In this document: in pieces, positions 14,654 to 22,184 of the stretch | How the letters are laid out: each line of letters opens with the position of its first letter | Numbering within the stretch: the stretch's first letter is position 1 | Origin: Flavobacterium sp. | GTDB taxonomy: Bacteria > Bacteroidota > Bacteroidia > Flavobacteriales > Flavobacteriaceae | Direction: 5' to 3' | DNA: 22,517 nt | NCBI GenBank assembly: GCA_023253295.1 | Contig: JALRGZ010000184.1 | Coordinates: 1-22,517 of the forward strand | The notes under the pieces: generated by a model | The model's database searches: none | Seen by the model: only the letters and a program-made list of their open reading frames with translations | What the model was told of the DNA's origin: nothing | Program-made: the position numbers and the translations under genes

Positions 14654-15883
14654 ATGAATTTACTGCTACAAACTACATATTCTAAATTAAATTCTCAAAT
14701 TGAGGTAACCGGGTCAAAAAGTGAAACAAATAGATTATTGCTTCTACAAGCATTGTTTCCGAACATTACCTTAAGTAACACTTCTAATTCTGACGATAGT
14801 GAAGTAATGCAAATGGCATTAAGTGGCAATGAAGAAGTAGTAGATATTCATCATGCAGGAACTGCAATGCGCTTTCTTACGGCTTTTTTTGCGGTAAATG
14901 AAGGTCGCGAAGTAGTTCTAACTGGTTCAAGCCGTATGCAGGAACGTCCAGTTAAAATTTTAGTTGAAGCTTTACGCCAATTAGGAGCTGATATTACTTT
15001 TTTGAAAGAAGAAGGTTATCCTCCAATTAAAATTAAAGGGCAAAAAATCACACAATCTAAAGTAAATATGGCGGCTAATGTAAGTAGTCAATATATTTCT
15101 GCTTTGTTGTTGGTGGCTCCTAAATTAGAAAATGGTATTGAGCTAACTTTAGAAGGAGAAATTACTTCTATTCCGTATATCAAAATGACTTTGGCTTTGT
15201 TGAATGATTTGAATATTCAAACCAGCTTTGAAGGAAATATAATTAAAGTTTATCCGCAACAAGAGGTAGCATCAAAAGAAATGACAGTTGAATCCGATTG
15301 GAGTTCAGCATCATATTTTTTCAGCTTAGCAGCTTTGTCTGAAGAAGCGGAGATTACTTTAAGTAGTTATAAACAATCAAGTTTACAGGGTGATTCAGCT
15401 TTGGTTTCTATTTACAAAGAAATGGGGGTTGATACGCAGTTTAAAGGTAACACTATCACTTTGACTAAAAATAAAAAATTCAAACATCAGGATGTAACTT
15501 TTGACTTGAATAATACTCCGGACATTGCACAAACGATTGTAGTAACTTGTCTTGGATTGGGAATTGGTTGTCATCTTACAGGTCTTCACACTTTGAAAAT
15601 TAAAGAGACTGACAGACTAGAAGCTTTAAGAATTGAATTAAGTAAGTTAGGAGCTAATATTTCTGTAACTAATGATAGCTTAACTTTAGTGGCTACTTCT
15701 GAAATTAATTCTAATGTAAGAATCGGAACTTACAATGATCATAGAATGGCGATGGCTTTTGCTCCTTTAGCATTAAAGGTACCAATTATTATCGAAAATG
15801 CTGATGTGGTTTCTAAATCATATCCGGATTTTTGGACAGATATGGAGAAATTAGGCTATAAAGTTTCTGATTTGATAGGTTAA
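14654..15883 (+). CDS. aroA: 3-phosphoshikimate 1-carboxyvinyltransferase (EPSP synthase)
   Basis: AroA transfers the enolpyruvyl group of PEP to shikimate-3-phosphate in the shikimate pathway. The 409 residues are slightly shorter than the 427 of E. coli but complete. Motifs: GSKSETNR (20-27, K22 in the active site), HAGTAMRFL (67-75), SSRMQERP (92-99), SSQYISALL (144-152), NTPDIAQT (287-294, catalytic Asp D290), KETDRLEAL (317-325) and YNDHRMAM (360-367). The residue after the conserved MR is F74, where E. coli has P101, and the base of the loop has H in place of N; this variant is, as far as I recall, normal in Bacteroidota. The gene complements the DAHP synthase/mutase at the left edge. 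It ends in its own terminator. Confidence 0.97.
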   Translation: MNLLLQTTYSKLNSQIEVTGSKSETNRLLLLQALFPNITLSNTSNSDDSEVMQMALSGNEEVVDIHHAGTAMRFLTAFFAVNEGREVVLTGSSRMQERPVKILVEALRQLGADITFLKEEGYPPIKIKGQKITQSKVNMAANVSSQYISALLLVAPKLENGIELTLEGEITSIPYIKMTLALLNDLNIQTSFEGNIIKVYPQQEVASKEMTVESDWSSASYFFSLAALSEEAEITLSSYKQSSLQGDSALVSIYKEMGVDTQFKGNTITLTKNKKFKHQDVTFDLNNTPDIAQTIVVTCLGLGIGCHLTGLHTLKIKETDRLEALRIELSKLGANISVTNDSLTLVATSEINSNVRIGTYNDHRMAMAFAPLALKVPIIIENADVVSKSYPDFWTDMEKLGYKVSDLIG

Positions 15884-15895
15884 AAAAATATGAAT

Positions 15896-15935
15896 AATCC
15901 CTAAAACATTGATACTTTGGGGATTTGTTGTTTTA
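15896..15935 (+). terminator. Rho-independent terminator after aroA
   Basis: AATCCCTAAA (15896-15905) pairs with TTTGGGGATT (15916-15925), with one G-U pair, around a 10-base loop. A T-rich tail follows. Confidence 0.75.
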
Positions 15936-15959
15936 ATTTTAAATTAAACAGTAAAATAC

Positions 15960-15991
15960 TTGACAACGCCTGTTTGACAATCGTATATTTG
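15960..15991 (+). promoter_or_regulatory. Promoter for queA
   Basis: TTG (15960-15962) and TATATTTG (15984-15991), separated by 21 bases, fit the Bacteroidota -33/-7 pattern. The expected start near 15998 lies directly before the leader hairpin at 16000-16028. Confidence 0.7.
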
Positions 15992-15999
15992 CAGCCGAA

Positions 16000-16028
16000 A
16001 GATTTAGAGTTCATTTGAACTTAAATCT
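16000..16028 (+). other. 5'-terminal stem-loop in the queA leader
   Basis: AGATTTAGAGTTC (16000-16012) pairs with GAACTTAAATCT (16017-16028), 12 pairs with one bulged G and an ATTT loop. No T tract follows, so it is not a terminator. It sits at the predicted 5' end of the transcript, 23 bases before the ATG, and does not match the preQ1 riboswitch pattern as I know it. A stabilising 5' hairpin is the simplest reading. Confidence 0.55.
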
Positions 16029-16051
16029 AAAATCTACAATTAAATCTATAT

Positions 16052-17101
16052 ATGAAATTATCACATTTTAATTTTGACTTACCAAAAGAACTTTTGGCTG
16101 AATTTCCGGCAGAAAACAGAGATGAGGCTCGTTTAATGGTAATAGATAGAAAAAAACAAACCATTGAGCACAAAATGTTCAAAGACATTATCGAGTATTT
16201 TGATGATGGGGATGTAATGATTTTGAACAATACTAAAGTTTTTCCTGCTCGTTTATACGGTAACAAAGAAAAAACAGGAGCGAGAATCGAAGTGTTTTTG
16301 CTTAGAGAATTGAATGCTGAGCAACGCCTTTGGGATGTATTAGTAGATCCGGCTCGTAAAATCAGAATTGGAAACAAATTATATTTTGGTGACGACGATT
16401 CATTAGTTGCTGAGGTTATTGATAATACAACTTCACGTGGAAGAACTTTACGTTTTCTTTATGATGGTTCTTACGAAGAGTTTAGAAATAAATTGACAGA
16501 ACTTGGAGAAACTCCAATCCCAAAATATATCAATAGAGATGTAACTCCGGAAGATGCGGAACGTTACCAAACTATTTATGCTAAAGAAGAAGGTGCAGTA
16601 GCTGCTCCAACAGCTGGTTTACACTTCTCTAAACACTTGTTGAAAAGATTGGAAATTAAAGGAATCAAATTTGCTGAAGTAACACTTCACGTAGGTTTAG
16701 GAACTTTTAATCCGGTTGAGGTAGAAGATTTGTCGAAACACAAAATGGATTCTGAGGAATTAAGAATTACTCAGGAAGCTTGTGATATCGTTAATGAAGC
16801 TAAAGGAAAAAGAAAAAAAGTATGTGCAATTGGAACAACTTCTATGCGCGCTATTGAAAGTTCTGTTTCTTCTCAAAATACCTTAAACCCATATGACGGA
16901 TGGACTAATAAGTTTATCTTCCCTCCACACGATTTTAGTGTGGCTAACTGTATGGTTACTAATTTTCACACACCGAAATCAACTTTGTTGATGATGATTT
17001 CTGCTTTTTGCGGTCATGATTTAATGAAGAAAGCTTATGAAGAAGCGATTAAAGAAAAGTATAAATTCTATTCTTACGGTGACGCAATGTTAATTCTATA
17101 A
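16052..17101 (+). CDS. queA: S-adenosylmethionine:tRNA ribosyltransferase-isomerase
   Basis: QueA moves the ribosyl part of SAM onto 7-aminomethyl-7-deazaguanine in tRNA (position 34) to give epoxyqueuosine, a cytoplasmic step of queuosine synthesis. The 349 residues are normal length. Recognised stretches are FPARLYGNKEKTGARIEVFL, PTAGLHFS, HVGLGTFNPVEVED, TTSMRAIES and TNFHTPKSTLLMMISAF. The ATG at 16052 is supported by the typical N-terminus MKLSHFNFDLPKELLA. The gene has its own promoter, a hairpin leader and a terminator, so it is probably monocistronic. No other queuosine gene is in the window. Confidence 0.97.
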   Translation: MKLSHFNFDLPKELLAEFPAENRDEARLMVIDRKKQTIEHKMFKDIIEYFDDGDVMILNNTKVFPARLYGNKEKTGARIEVFLLRELNAEQRLWDVLVDPARKIRIGNKLYFGDDDSLVAEVIDNTTSRGRTLRFLYDGSYEEFRNKLTELGETPIPKYINRDVTPEDAERYQTIYAKEEGAVAAPTAGLHFSKHLLKRLEIKGIKFAEVTLHVGLGTFNPVEVEDLSKHKMDSEELRITQEACDIVNEAKGKRKKVCAIGTTSMRAIESSVSSQNTLNPYDGWTNKFIFPPHDFSVANCMVTNFHTPKSTLLMMISAFCGHDLMKKAYEEAIKEKYKFYSYGDAMLIL

Positions 17102-17128
17102 TCACTATAAAAGGTTAATTCATAAATG

Positions 17129-17157
17129 AACTCGTCAGTTACTGGCGAGTTTTTTTG
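17129..17157 (+). terminator. Rho-independent terminator after queA
   Basis: AACTCGTCAG (17129-17138) pairs with CTGGCGAGTT (17142-17151), with one G-U pair, around a 3-base loop; a T tract follows. It lies between queA and the convergent SIMPL gene. The T tract is good only in the + direction. Confidence 0.88.
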
Positions 17158-17165
17158 TATAAAAA

Positions 17166-17900
17166 TTACTCTACTTGGTAAACAAGTTTTACAGTAATTG
17201 TAGCGGTTTTGTTTTTTGATTGAGTGTTAAAAGATCCTCCGTAGGAGTAATCTTCTGAAGAATTTTGACCAATTATTTGGAAAACTCCCATATCTGATTT
17301 TTTTAGATGGCCTAGTTTTGCATCAGCATTTTCAGCAATGCTTTTTGCTCTGGTACTGGCATCTTTTGTAGCTTCTGCAATCATTTTGATTTTTAATTCT
17401 GCTAATTTTGTATAGTAATACTCAGGAGCATTGGAATAAAATTCTATTCCAGAATTAATTAATTCGCTGGATTGTCTGGAGATTTCTTCTATTTTATTGA
17501 CTTCTTTTGATTGAATACTTACACTTTGCGTAAGTGTGAATCCAGCAAATATTGATTGTCTTAAAGATCCATTTTCATTGTAAGTGTTTTGATAATCTTT
17601 GTTGAAATTTACAGCAGAGAATACAATCTCTTTAGGGGGAATTCCTTTACTTGATAAATAGCTTTTGATTTTTTCTCTATCTGTGTCAAGAGATGCATAA
17701 GCTTCTTTTAGCGTCGTGCTTTTTCTGGAGAATGAACCACTCCAAACAATCAAATCAGATGTAAAGTCGGTTTTTCCTAAACCTGTTACACTTATAGTAT
17801 CTGTATTTCTGTTTCTGTTTTGAAATGCATTTGAAAACAAGTAAGCCGAAATTACAATTGCAAAGCTAATAATGAGTACGTTTAAATTGTTTTTAAGCAT
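17166..17900 (-). CDS. SIMPL (DUF541) domain protein, membrane-anchored or exported
   Basis: A 244-residue protein. The N-terminus (LNVLIISFAIVISAYLFSNAF, residues 6-26) is a single hydrophobic segment that acts as signal anchor or uncleaved signal peptide; no lipobox is seen. The rest is a SIMPL/DUF541 domain: it opens with ISVTGLGKTDFTSDLIVW, has the central SVSIQSKEVNKIEEISRQ region, and ends with KTATITVKLVYQV, the typical last strand. Family members are periplasmic or outer-surface proteins of ill-defined role (oxidative stress, signalling-complex interaction). The gene is convergent with queA and divergent from kynU. An exact -7 element lies 23 bases before the ATG. Confidence 0.88.
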   Translation of the reverse strand: MLKNNLNVLIISFAIVISAYLFSNAFQNRNRNTDTISVTGLGKTDFTSDLIVWSGSFSRKSTTLKEAYASLDTDREKIKSYLSSKGIPPKEIVFSAVNFNKDYQNTYNENGSLRQSIFAGFTLTQSVSIQSKEVNKIEEISRQSSELINSGIEFYSNAPEYYYTKLAELKIKMIAEATKDASTRAKSIAENADAKLGHLKKSDMGVFQIIGQNSSEDYSYGGSFNTQSKNKTATITVKLVYQVE

Positions 17901-17922
17901 GGTTCACTATTTTATATTTACT

Positions 17923-17930
17923 CAAATATA
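17923..17930 (-). promoter_or_regulatory. -7 element for the SIMPL gene
   Basis: On the minus strand this reads TATATTTG, an exact TAnnTTTG match, 22 bases upstream of the ATG at 17900. No clear -33 TTG is seen at the usual distance. Confidence 0.5.
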
Positions 17931-17994
17931 AGAAAAATTGGATTTGATAGCGATGATTTTGAATCATTTTTGTAGATGATAAAATTCTTTATAA

Positions 17995-18023
17995 TTGAGT
18001 TTTTTATTTTTTGGTTACTTTTA
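17995..18023 (+). promoter_or_regulatory. Candidate promoter for kynU
   Basis: TTG (17995-17997) and TACTTTTA (18016-18023, one mismatch to TAnnTTTG) are 18 bases apart. If used, transcription starts near 18030, downstream of the alternative TTG start codon and 16 bases before the ATG at 18046. Confidence 0.5.
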
Positions 18024-18045
18024 CAGTATAAATGCAAAGAATATT

Positions 18046-19323
18046 ATGATTTTTGAAAACACTAAAGCTTTTGCGCAACTATTAGATGCTCAGGACGATT
18101 TACATAAATATCGAAACGAATTTATTTTTCCTAAAGTTAATGACAAACAAGTTGTCTATTTTACAGGAAATTCATTAGGCTTGCAGCCAAAGCGTACTAA
18201 AGCTTACGTAGATGAAATTATGAATGATTGGGCTAACCTGGCTGTTGAAGGTCATTTTTATGCCGAAAAGCCTTGGTGGGATTATCAGGAGCGTTTTGCA
18301 AATCCGTTGAGTAAAATTGTTGGAGCTAAACCATCAGAAGTTACTGTTATGAATACCCTTACGGTAAATCTACATTTGTTAATGGTGTCTTTTTACCGCC
18401 CTACGGCAAAGCGTTTCAAAATTATTTGCGAAGAAAAAGCCTTTCCATCTGATCAATATATGTTTCAAAGTCAGGTTCATTTTCATGGTTATAAGCCTGA
18501 AGATGCAATCGTAGAGATTAAAAGACGTGATGGCGAACATAATATTCGTACGGAAGATGTTATTGCTAAGATTGATGAAGTTGGCGATGAATTAGCTTTG
18601 GTTTTAATTGGAGGTGTGAATTATTACACAGGTCAGGTTTTTGATATGAAGGCAATCACTGCTGCGGGACATCAGGTAGGAGCTTACGTTGGTTGGGATT
18701 TAGCTCATGCTGCCGGAAATGTAAAATTAGAATTACATAACTGGAATGTCGATTTTGCAGCCTGGTGCAGTTATAAGTACATGAATTCTGGACCGGGAAA
18801 TGCTTCAGGTTGTTTTGTTCATGAAAAACACCATAATAATTCAGATTTGCCAAGATTTGCCGGATGGTGGGGACATAATAAAGAGCGTCGTTTTAAAATG
18901 GAACCTGTTTTTGATCCAGTTCATGGAGCTGATGGGTGGCAAGTGAGTAATTTACCTGTTTTGTCTTTAGCGCCTTATTTGGCATCGGTTGAAATGTTTG
19001 ATGAAATTGGAATGGATGCTTTAATTGCAAAGAGAGATAAGATTACTGCTTATTTAGAATTCATTTTGCATGAAATAGATAAAGAAGTAAGTAGTACTTT
19101 TGAAATAATTACACCATGTAATCCATCCGAAAGAGCTTGTCAATTATCTGTTTTTCTGCATGGAGAAGGTCGTAGTCTATTTGATTATCTGATGAAAAAC
19201 GGTGTGATTGTTGATTGGAGAGAACCAAATGTAATTCGTTTGGCACCAGTTCCATTGTATTGTTCTTTTGAAGATATGTACAATTTTGGACAAATATTAA
19301 AAAGAGGAATTCTGGAGAAATAA
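18046..19323 (+). CDS. kynU: Kynureninase
   Basis: KynU is a PLP enzyme that cleaves kynurenine or 3-hydroxykynurenine to (hydroxy)anthranilate and alanine, in tryptophan breakdown or de novo NAD synthesis. From ATG 18046 the protein has 425 residues, the normal length. Motifs: YFTGNSLGLQPK (38-49), FPSDQY (133-138), WDLAHAAGN (217-225, with the PLP-contacting D218 and H221), and the Schiff-base lysine K244 in CSYKYMNSGPG. The frame stays open to a TTG at 17995, but the 17 extra residues are unlike the family and that TTG looks like the -33 box. No other kynurenine pathway gene is nearby. A bidirectional terminator follows. Confidence 0.96.
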   Translation: MIFENTKAFAQLLDAQDDLHKYRNEFIFPKVNDKQVVYFTGNSLGLQPKRTKAYVDEIMNDWANLAVEGHFYAEKPWWDYQERFANPLSKIVGAKPSEVTVMNTLTVNLHLLMVSFYRPTAKRFKIICEEKAFPSDQYMFQSQVHFHGYKPEDAIVEIKRRDGEHNIRTEDVIAKIDEVGDELALVLIGGVNYYTGQVFDMKAITAAGHQVGAYVGWDLAHAAGNVKLELHNWNVDFAAWCSYKYMNSGPGNASGCFVHEKHHNNSDLPRFAGWWGHNKERRFKMEPVFDPVHGADGWQVSNLPVLSLAPYLASVEMFDEIGMDALIAKRDKITAYLEFILHEIDKEVSSTFEIITPCNPSERACQLSVFLHGEGRSLFDYLMKNGVIVDWREPNVIRLAPVPLYCSFEDMYNFGQILKRGILEK

Positions 19324-19331
19324 TCTTCGGT

Positions 19332-19380
19332 AAAAAAAAGAAAAGTCCCTTATAATAATTATATTTTAAGGGACTTTTTT
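19332..19380. terminator. Bidirectional terminator between kynU and the convergent gene
   Basis: AAAAGTCCCTTA (19341-19352) pairs with TAAGGGACTTTT (19367-19378), 12 perfect pairs around a 14-base AT loop. An A-rich tract lies on the left and a T tract on the right, so it can serve kynU and, on the minus strand, the gene ending at 19385. Confidence 0.9.
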
Positions 19381-19384
19381 GTAG

Positions 19385-21208
19385 TTAGGCTGTTTGTAGT
19401 CTGGGGATTTCTATTGCATTGATTACTTTTTGATAGTATTCAATTTGTTTATTTATTTCCTGTTTGGTTGTTTCAAAATTAGGGATGTTAGAAAAAAGAG
19501 TTTGGTAATAGTTGATGCCTTCTAAAAGATTAGATTTGAATGATTCTAGTTTTTTAGTTTTAGCATTATTGATTTCTTCACTAATGGATTGAATGTCATT
19601 TTTTAAATAATCGATGTACATTTTTAATTCCTTAGCAAAGAAATGCGGGCGATTCGGATTTCTTAAAACCGATGTATATCCATAAATATGCTGAATCATC
19701 TTTGAAAGTGAAACTTCTTGATCAAAATAAGCCATATTAGGTCCCGGGCAAATAACTACGCCTTGATCTTGTCCTTTTATTTCAATGTCATTTTCTAAAT
19801 AAGAAGCATTTGCCAAACCAACACAAAGACAAGATTTTTCAGTTATAGTTTGTTTTGCTTTTTCATATTGTTCTTGAGAAATAGTATTTCTATTGGTTTC
19901 TAGTTCTTCTAATTTATAATCTTGGAATTTTTTAGAAGCAGTACAAATTCCATTTCCTTCAGCATCTTTATTTAAAGCTAAGTATTTTTTTGGACAAGAA
20001 CTTCCTGCTTTGCTTTCCTGAATGCGTCTTTGTTTTATTTGTTCATTAGTTGTGCCTCTTAAAGTATTAAAAGGAACTCCTAAAGGAGAGATTTGGCTTA
20101 AATATAGATCCTCTTCTTTGGCATTGATTAATAGATCGCGAGTGGCTTTGTCTACCGAAGTGGCTTCCGGAACTAATAAAAACGGTGAACCCCAGCCTAC
20201 AGAATCCACATTGTAGTAGTCTAATAAAAAGTCGTGCTCTTCTGAGGTGCCAACTCCTCCTTGAACAGTGATTTTCAATTCTAATGGTTCGTTTGGAATT
20301 AATTTACCTTTTTGTTTTAAGGCTTTAATCATTAATTCATGCGCTGATTGAACAAGTTGTTCTTTCTTTTGTTTGAATTCTTCCAAGATTGGTCCTAATA
20401 AAAATCCTTCTGTAGCAAAAGCATGTCCACCACAATTTAATCCGGATTCAATTCGGTATTCTGAAACCCAAAGTCCTTTTTTGGCCAAAAAGTTCCCCTG
20501 AATCATTGCCGAGCGAAAGTCACTTACTTTTAAGGTGATTTTCTTTTTTAATTGATTGTCTTCGTCAGGATAGAAATTATCAAAATTTTCAAAGTAGCTG
20601 TACAATCTTGGATTCATCCCTGCTGAAAGAACGATAGAAGAATTAACAGTACTATTGGCAAAACCTCTTAAAGCGGCATGAGCGTCATTGAAAACAACAG
20701 CTAATTGTTCGTTTTTGTCAAAGTTGTCCTTGTCTAATTTAGTCATGATATTGACATCGATAGAACCAGCTGATAGGTTTTTTTCAAGGTAATTTTTAAT
20801 GTTTTCTTTCCAGTGTAAACCTTCATCAATAAAGGATTGCAGTCCTTTTTTGATTTCTGATTTGTTAGGTAGAATAGCAATGTAGTTTTCCAGGGTTTCT
20901 TTGCTTTCAGATAATTCGTTTTTGAAATTTTCGAATTTTTCTTTTACAATTTTATCAACCAGATTTAAATAAGAAGTGATTCGTTTGGCTCTGTAATCAG
21001 CTACTTTTTTTGATATTTCCTGATAAGGAAGATTGAATTTATTATGATAGAATGCATTCATTTTTTCTATCAGTTCATCATCCGCAAGTGAAATTACAGA
21101 TGAAATTCCATATTGAGCTACTCGAATAGGACTGTCTATTGTGTAAGCAAGTCCCATAACCGGAATATGGAAGTTATGTACGTTTTTTTGATTTTTAGTG
21201 ATGTTCAT
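19385..21208 (-). CDS. Putative FMN-type TIM-barrel protein with a cysteine-rich C-terminal region; function not recognised
   Basis: A 607-residue protein from ATG 21208; the frame extends 13 residues further to ATG 21247, but a likely -7 element falls inside that extension. Numbering is from 21208. The N-terminus (HIPVMGLAYTIDSPIRVAQYGI, about 14-35) resembles the first strand of nitronate monooxygenase/IMPDH-type barrels, and LNCGGHAFATEG (257-268) and VQGGVGTSEEHDFL (315-328), followed by VDSVGWGSPFLL, resemble the GGH and late phosphate-binding parts of that fold. An acidic/basic helical insertion lies between about 70 and 160. Cysteines C259, C405, C422, C460, C462 and C487 sit in ordered motifs (SSCPKKYL, GICTASKKF, SCLCVGLAN, VICPGPNMAYF), suggesting a metal or Fe-S site. 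No signal peptide is seen. It may be an oxidoreductase, but reaction and pathway are unknown. It is convergent with kynU and downstream of dapD in the same orientation. Confidence 0.7.
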   Translation of the reverse strand: MNITKNQKNVHNFHIPVMGLAYTIDSPIRVAQYGISSVISLADDELIEKMNAFYHNKFNLPYQEISKKVADYRAKRITSYLNLVDKIVKEKFENFKNELSESKETLENYIAILPNKSEIKKGLQSFIDEGLHWKENIKNYLEKNLSAGSIDVNIMTKLDKDNFDKNEQLAVVFNDAHAALRGFANSTVNSSIVLSAGMNPRLYSYFENFDNFYPDEDNQLKKKITLKVSDFRSAMIQGNFLAKKGLWVSEYRIESGLNCGGHAFATEGFLLGPILEEFKQKKEQLVQSAHELMIKALKQKGKLIPNEPLELKITVQGGVGTSEEHDFLLDYYNVDSVGWGSPFLLVPEATSVDKATRDLLINAKEEDLYLSQISPLGVPFNTLRGTTNEQIKQRRIQESKAGSSCPKKYLALNKDAEGNGICTASKKFQDYKLEELETNRNTISQEQYEKAKQTITEKSCLCVGLANASYLENDIEIKGQDQGVVICPGPNMAYFDQEVSLSKMIQHIYGYTSVLRNPNRPHFFAKELKMYIDYLKNDIQSISEEINNAKTKKLESFKSNLLEGINYYQTLFSNIPNFETTKQEINKQIEYYQKVINAIEIPRLQTA

Positions 21209-21228
21209 ACTTTTATTGATAATTTGTG

Positions 21229-21236
21229 CAAAGTTT
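21229..21236 (-). promoter_or_regulatory. Candidate -7 element for the TIM-barrel-like gene
   Basis: On the minus strand this reads AAACTTTG, one mismatch to TAnnTTTG, 20 bases before the ATG at 21208. It lies inside the longer possible reading frame and so favours the shorter start. No clear -33 box is seen. Confidence 0.35.
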
Positions 21237-21352
21237 GGAATAATCATTCGCTTAAAAACTGATAAATGTCATATTAGCTTATCAGCTTCTCAATTACTTT
21301 TGCCTTTCGCAAAAAAAGTCTTAATAGTGTTTCTAAGGTGTTTTTTGCATTT

Positions 21353-22180
21353 TTATTCTCTTAACAGATCATTAACTGATGTTTTCGATCTTGTTTTTTC
21401 GTCAACTTGTTTAATTATTACTGCACAATATAAAGATGGTGCTTGTGGATTGTTTTTATCAGGCAAGGATCCTGGAACTACTACTGAATAAGGTGGAATT
21501 TTTCCATAAGTTATTTCACCAGTTTTTCTATTAACAATTTTTGTTGATTGTCCAATATACATTCCCATACTAAGAACAGAGCCTTCCCCAACTATTACGC
21601 CTTCTACTACTTCAGACATTGCTCCTAAGAAAACATTATCTTCAATAATTGTCGGTAATGCTTGAGCAGGTTCTAATACACCCCCAACTCCAGTGCCAGC
21701 TGAGATATGACAATTTTTTCCAATCTGACAACAGCTTCCAGCACGACTAAACGTGTCCATCATCGTCCCTTCATCAATATATGCTCCGATATTTACATAA
21801 CACGGCATCAAAACTGCATTTTTTCCAACAAATGATCCTTTTCTAACTGGTGAATTAGGTACCATTCTAAAACCAGCTTTTTCATGATCTTCTTTTGTCC
21901 ATCCTGCTGTTTTTCCTTTAAGTAAGTGAGCTTTGTCATACCAACTACTGTATGGACCATTTAAATTTTCCATTGGATACATTCTAAAACTTAACATGAT
22001 AGCTTTTTTTAGATGTTGATGAGTAACCCATTCACCATTGATCTTTTCAGCTACTCTTGCTTTTCCGCTGTCTAAATCTTCAATAATTTGATTAACAGCA
22101 TCCTTTAAAGATTTATCTGAATTTTGGCCTACTTGGTCTTTATTTTCCCAAGCTTCATTTATAATTTTTTCTATACTCAT
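21353..22180 (-). CDS. dapD: 2,3,4,5-tetrahydropyridine-2,6-dicarboxylate N-succinyltransferase
   Basis: DapD transfers succinyl from succinyl-CoA to tetrahydrodipicolinate in the succinylase branch of diaminopimelate and lysine synthesis, supplying cell-wall meso-DAP. The 275 residues match the E. coli enzyme length (274). An N-terminal helical domain (about 1-105, including SFRMYPMENLNGPYSSWYDK) is followed by the left-handed beta-helix of hexapeptide repeats (108 to about 215: VPNSPVRKGSFVGKNAVLMP, AYIDEGTMMDT, GKNCHISAGTGVGG) and a C-terminal tail with PPYSVVVPGSLP. The ATG at 22180 is 4 bases after the stop of the HAD gene, so the two are co-transcribed. No convincing terminator follows; the 144 bases to the next start hold only weak hairpins. 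Confidence 0.97.
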   Translation of the reverse strand: MSIEKIINEAWENKDQVGQNSDKSLKDAVNQIIEDLDSGKARVAEKINGEWVTHQHLKKAIMLSFRMYPMENLNGPYSSWYDKAHLLKGKTAGWTKEDHEKAGFRMVPNSPVRKGSFVGKNAVLMPCYVNIGAYIDEGTMMDTFSRAGSCCQIGKNCHISAGTGVGGVLEPAQALPTIIEDNVFLGAMSEVVEGVIVGEGSVLSMGMYIGQSTKIVNRKTGEITYGKIPPYSVVVPGSLPDKNNPQAPSLYCAVIIKQVDEKTRSKTSVNDLLRE

Positions 22181-22184
22181 AATT

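Noticed and set aside
16027..16377. Minus-strand open frame across the start of queA
   Set aside because: It lies wholly within or antisense to queA coding sequence, with no family-like motifs; a shadow frame.
17995..18045. Upstream in-frame TTG start for kynU adding 17 residues
   Set aside because: The extra residues are hydrophobic and unlike kynureninases, and the TTG fits a -33 promoter box 18 bases from a near-consensus -7 element.
21209..21247. Longer start (ATG 21247) for the TIM-barrel-like gene
   Set aside because: The extension overlaps a likely -7 element, and the protein from 21208 already begins just before the first barrel strand. Moderately sure only.
21249..21352. Possible terminator after dapD (minus strand; TTTTGC with GCAAAA around GAAAG, and a CTTA/TAAG stem)
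   Set aside because: The stems are 4-6 pairs, AT-rich, and not followed by a proper T tract in the right place.
21198..21491. Plus-strand open frame across the dapD 3' end
   Set aside because: Antisense to dapD and to the start of the neighbouring gene, with no recognisable protein features.
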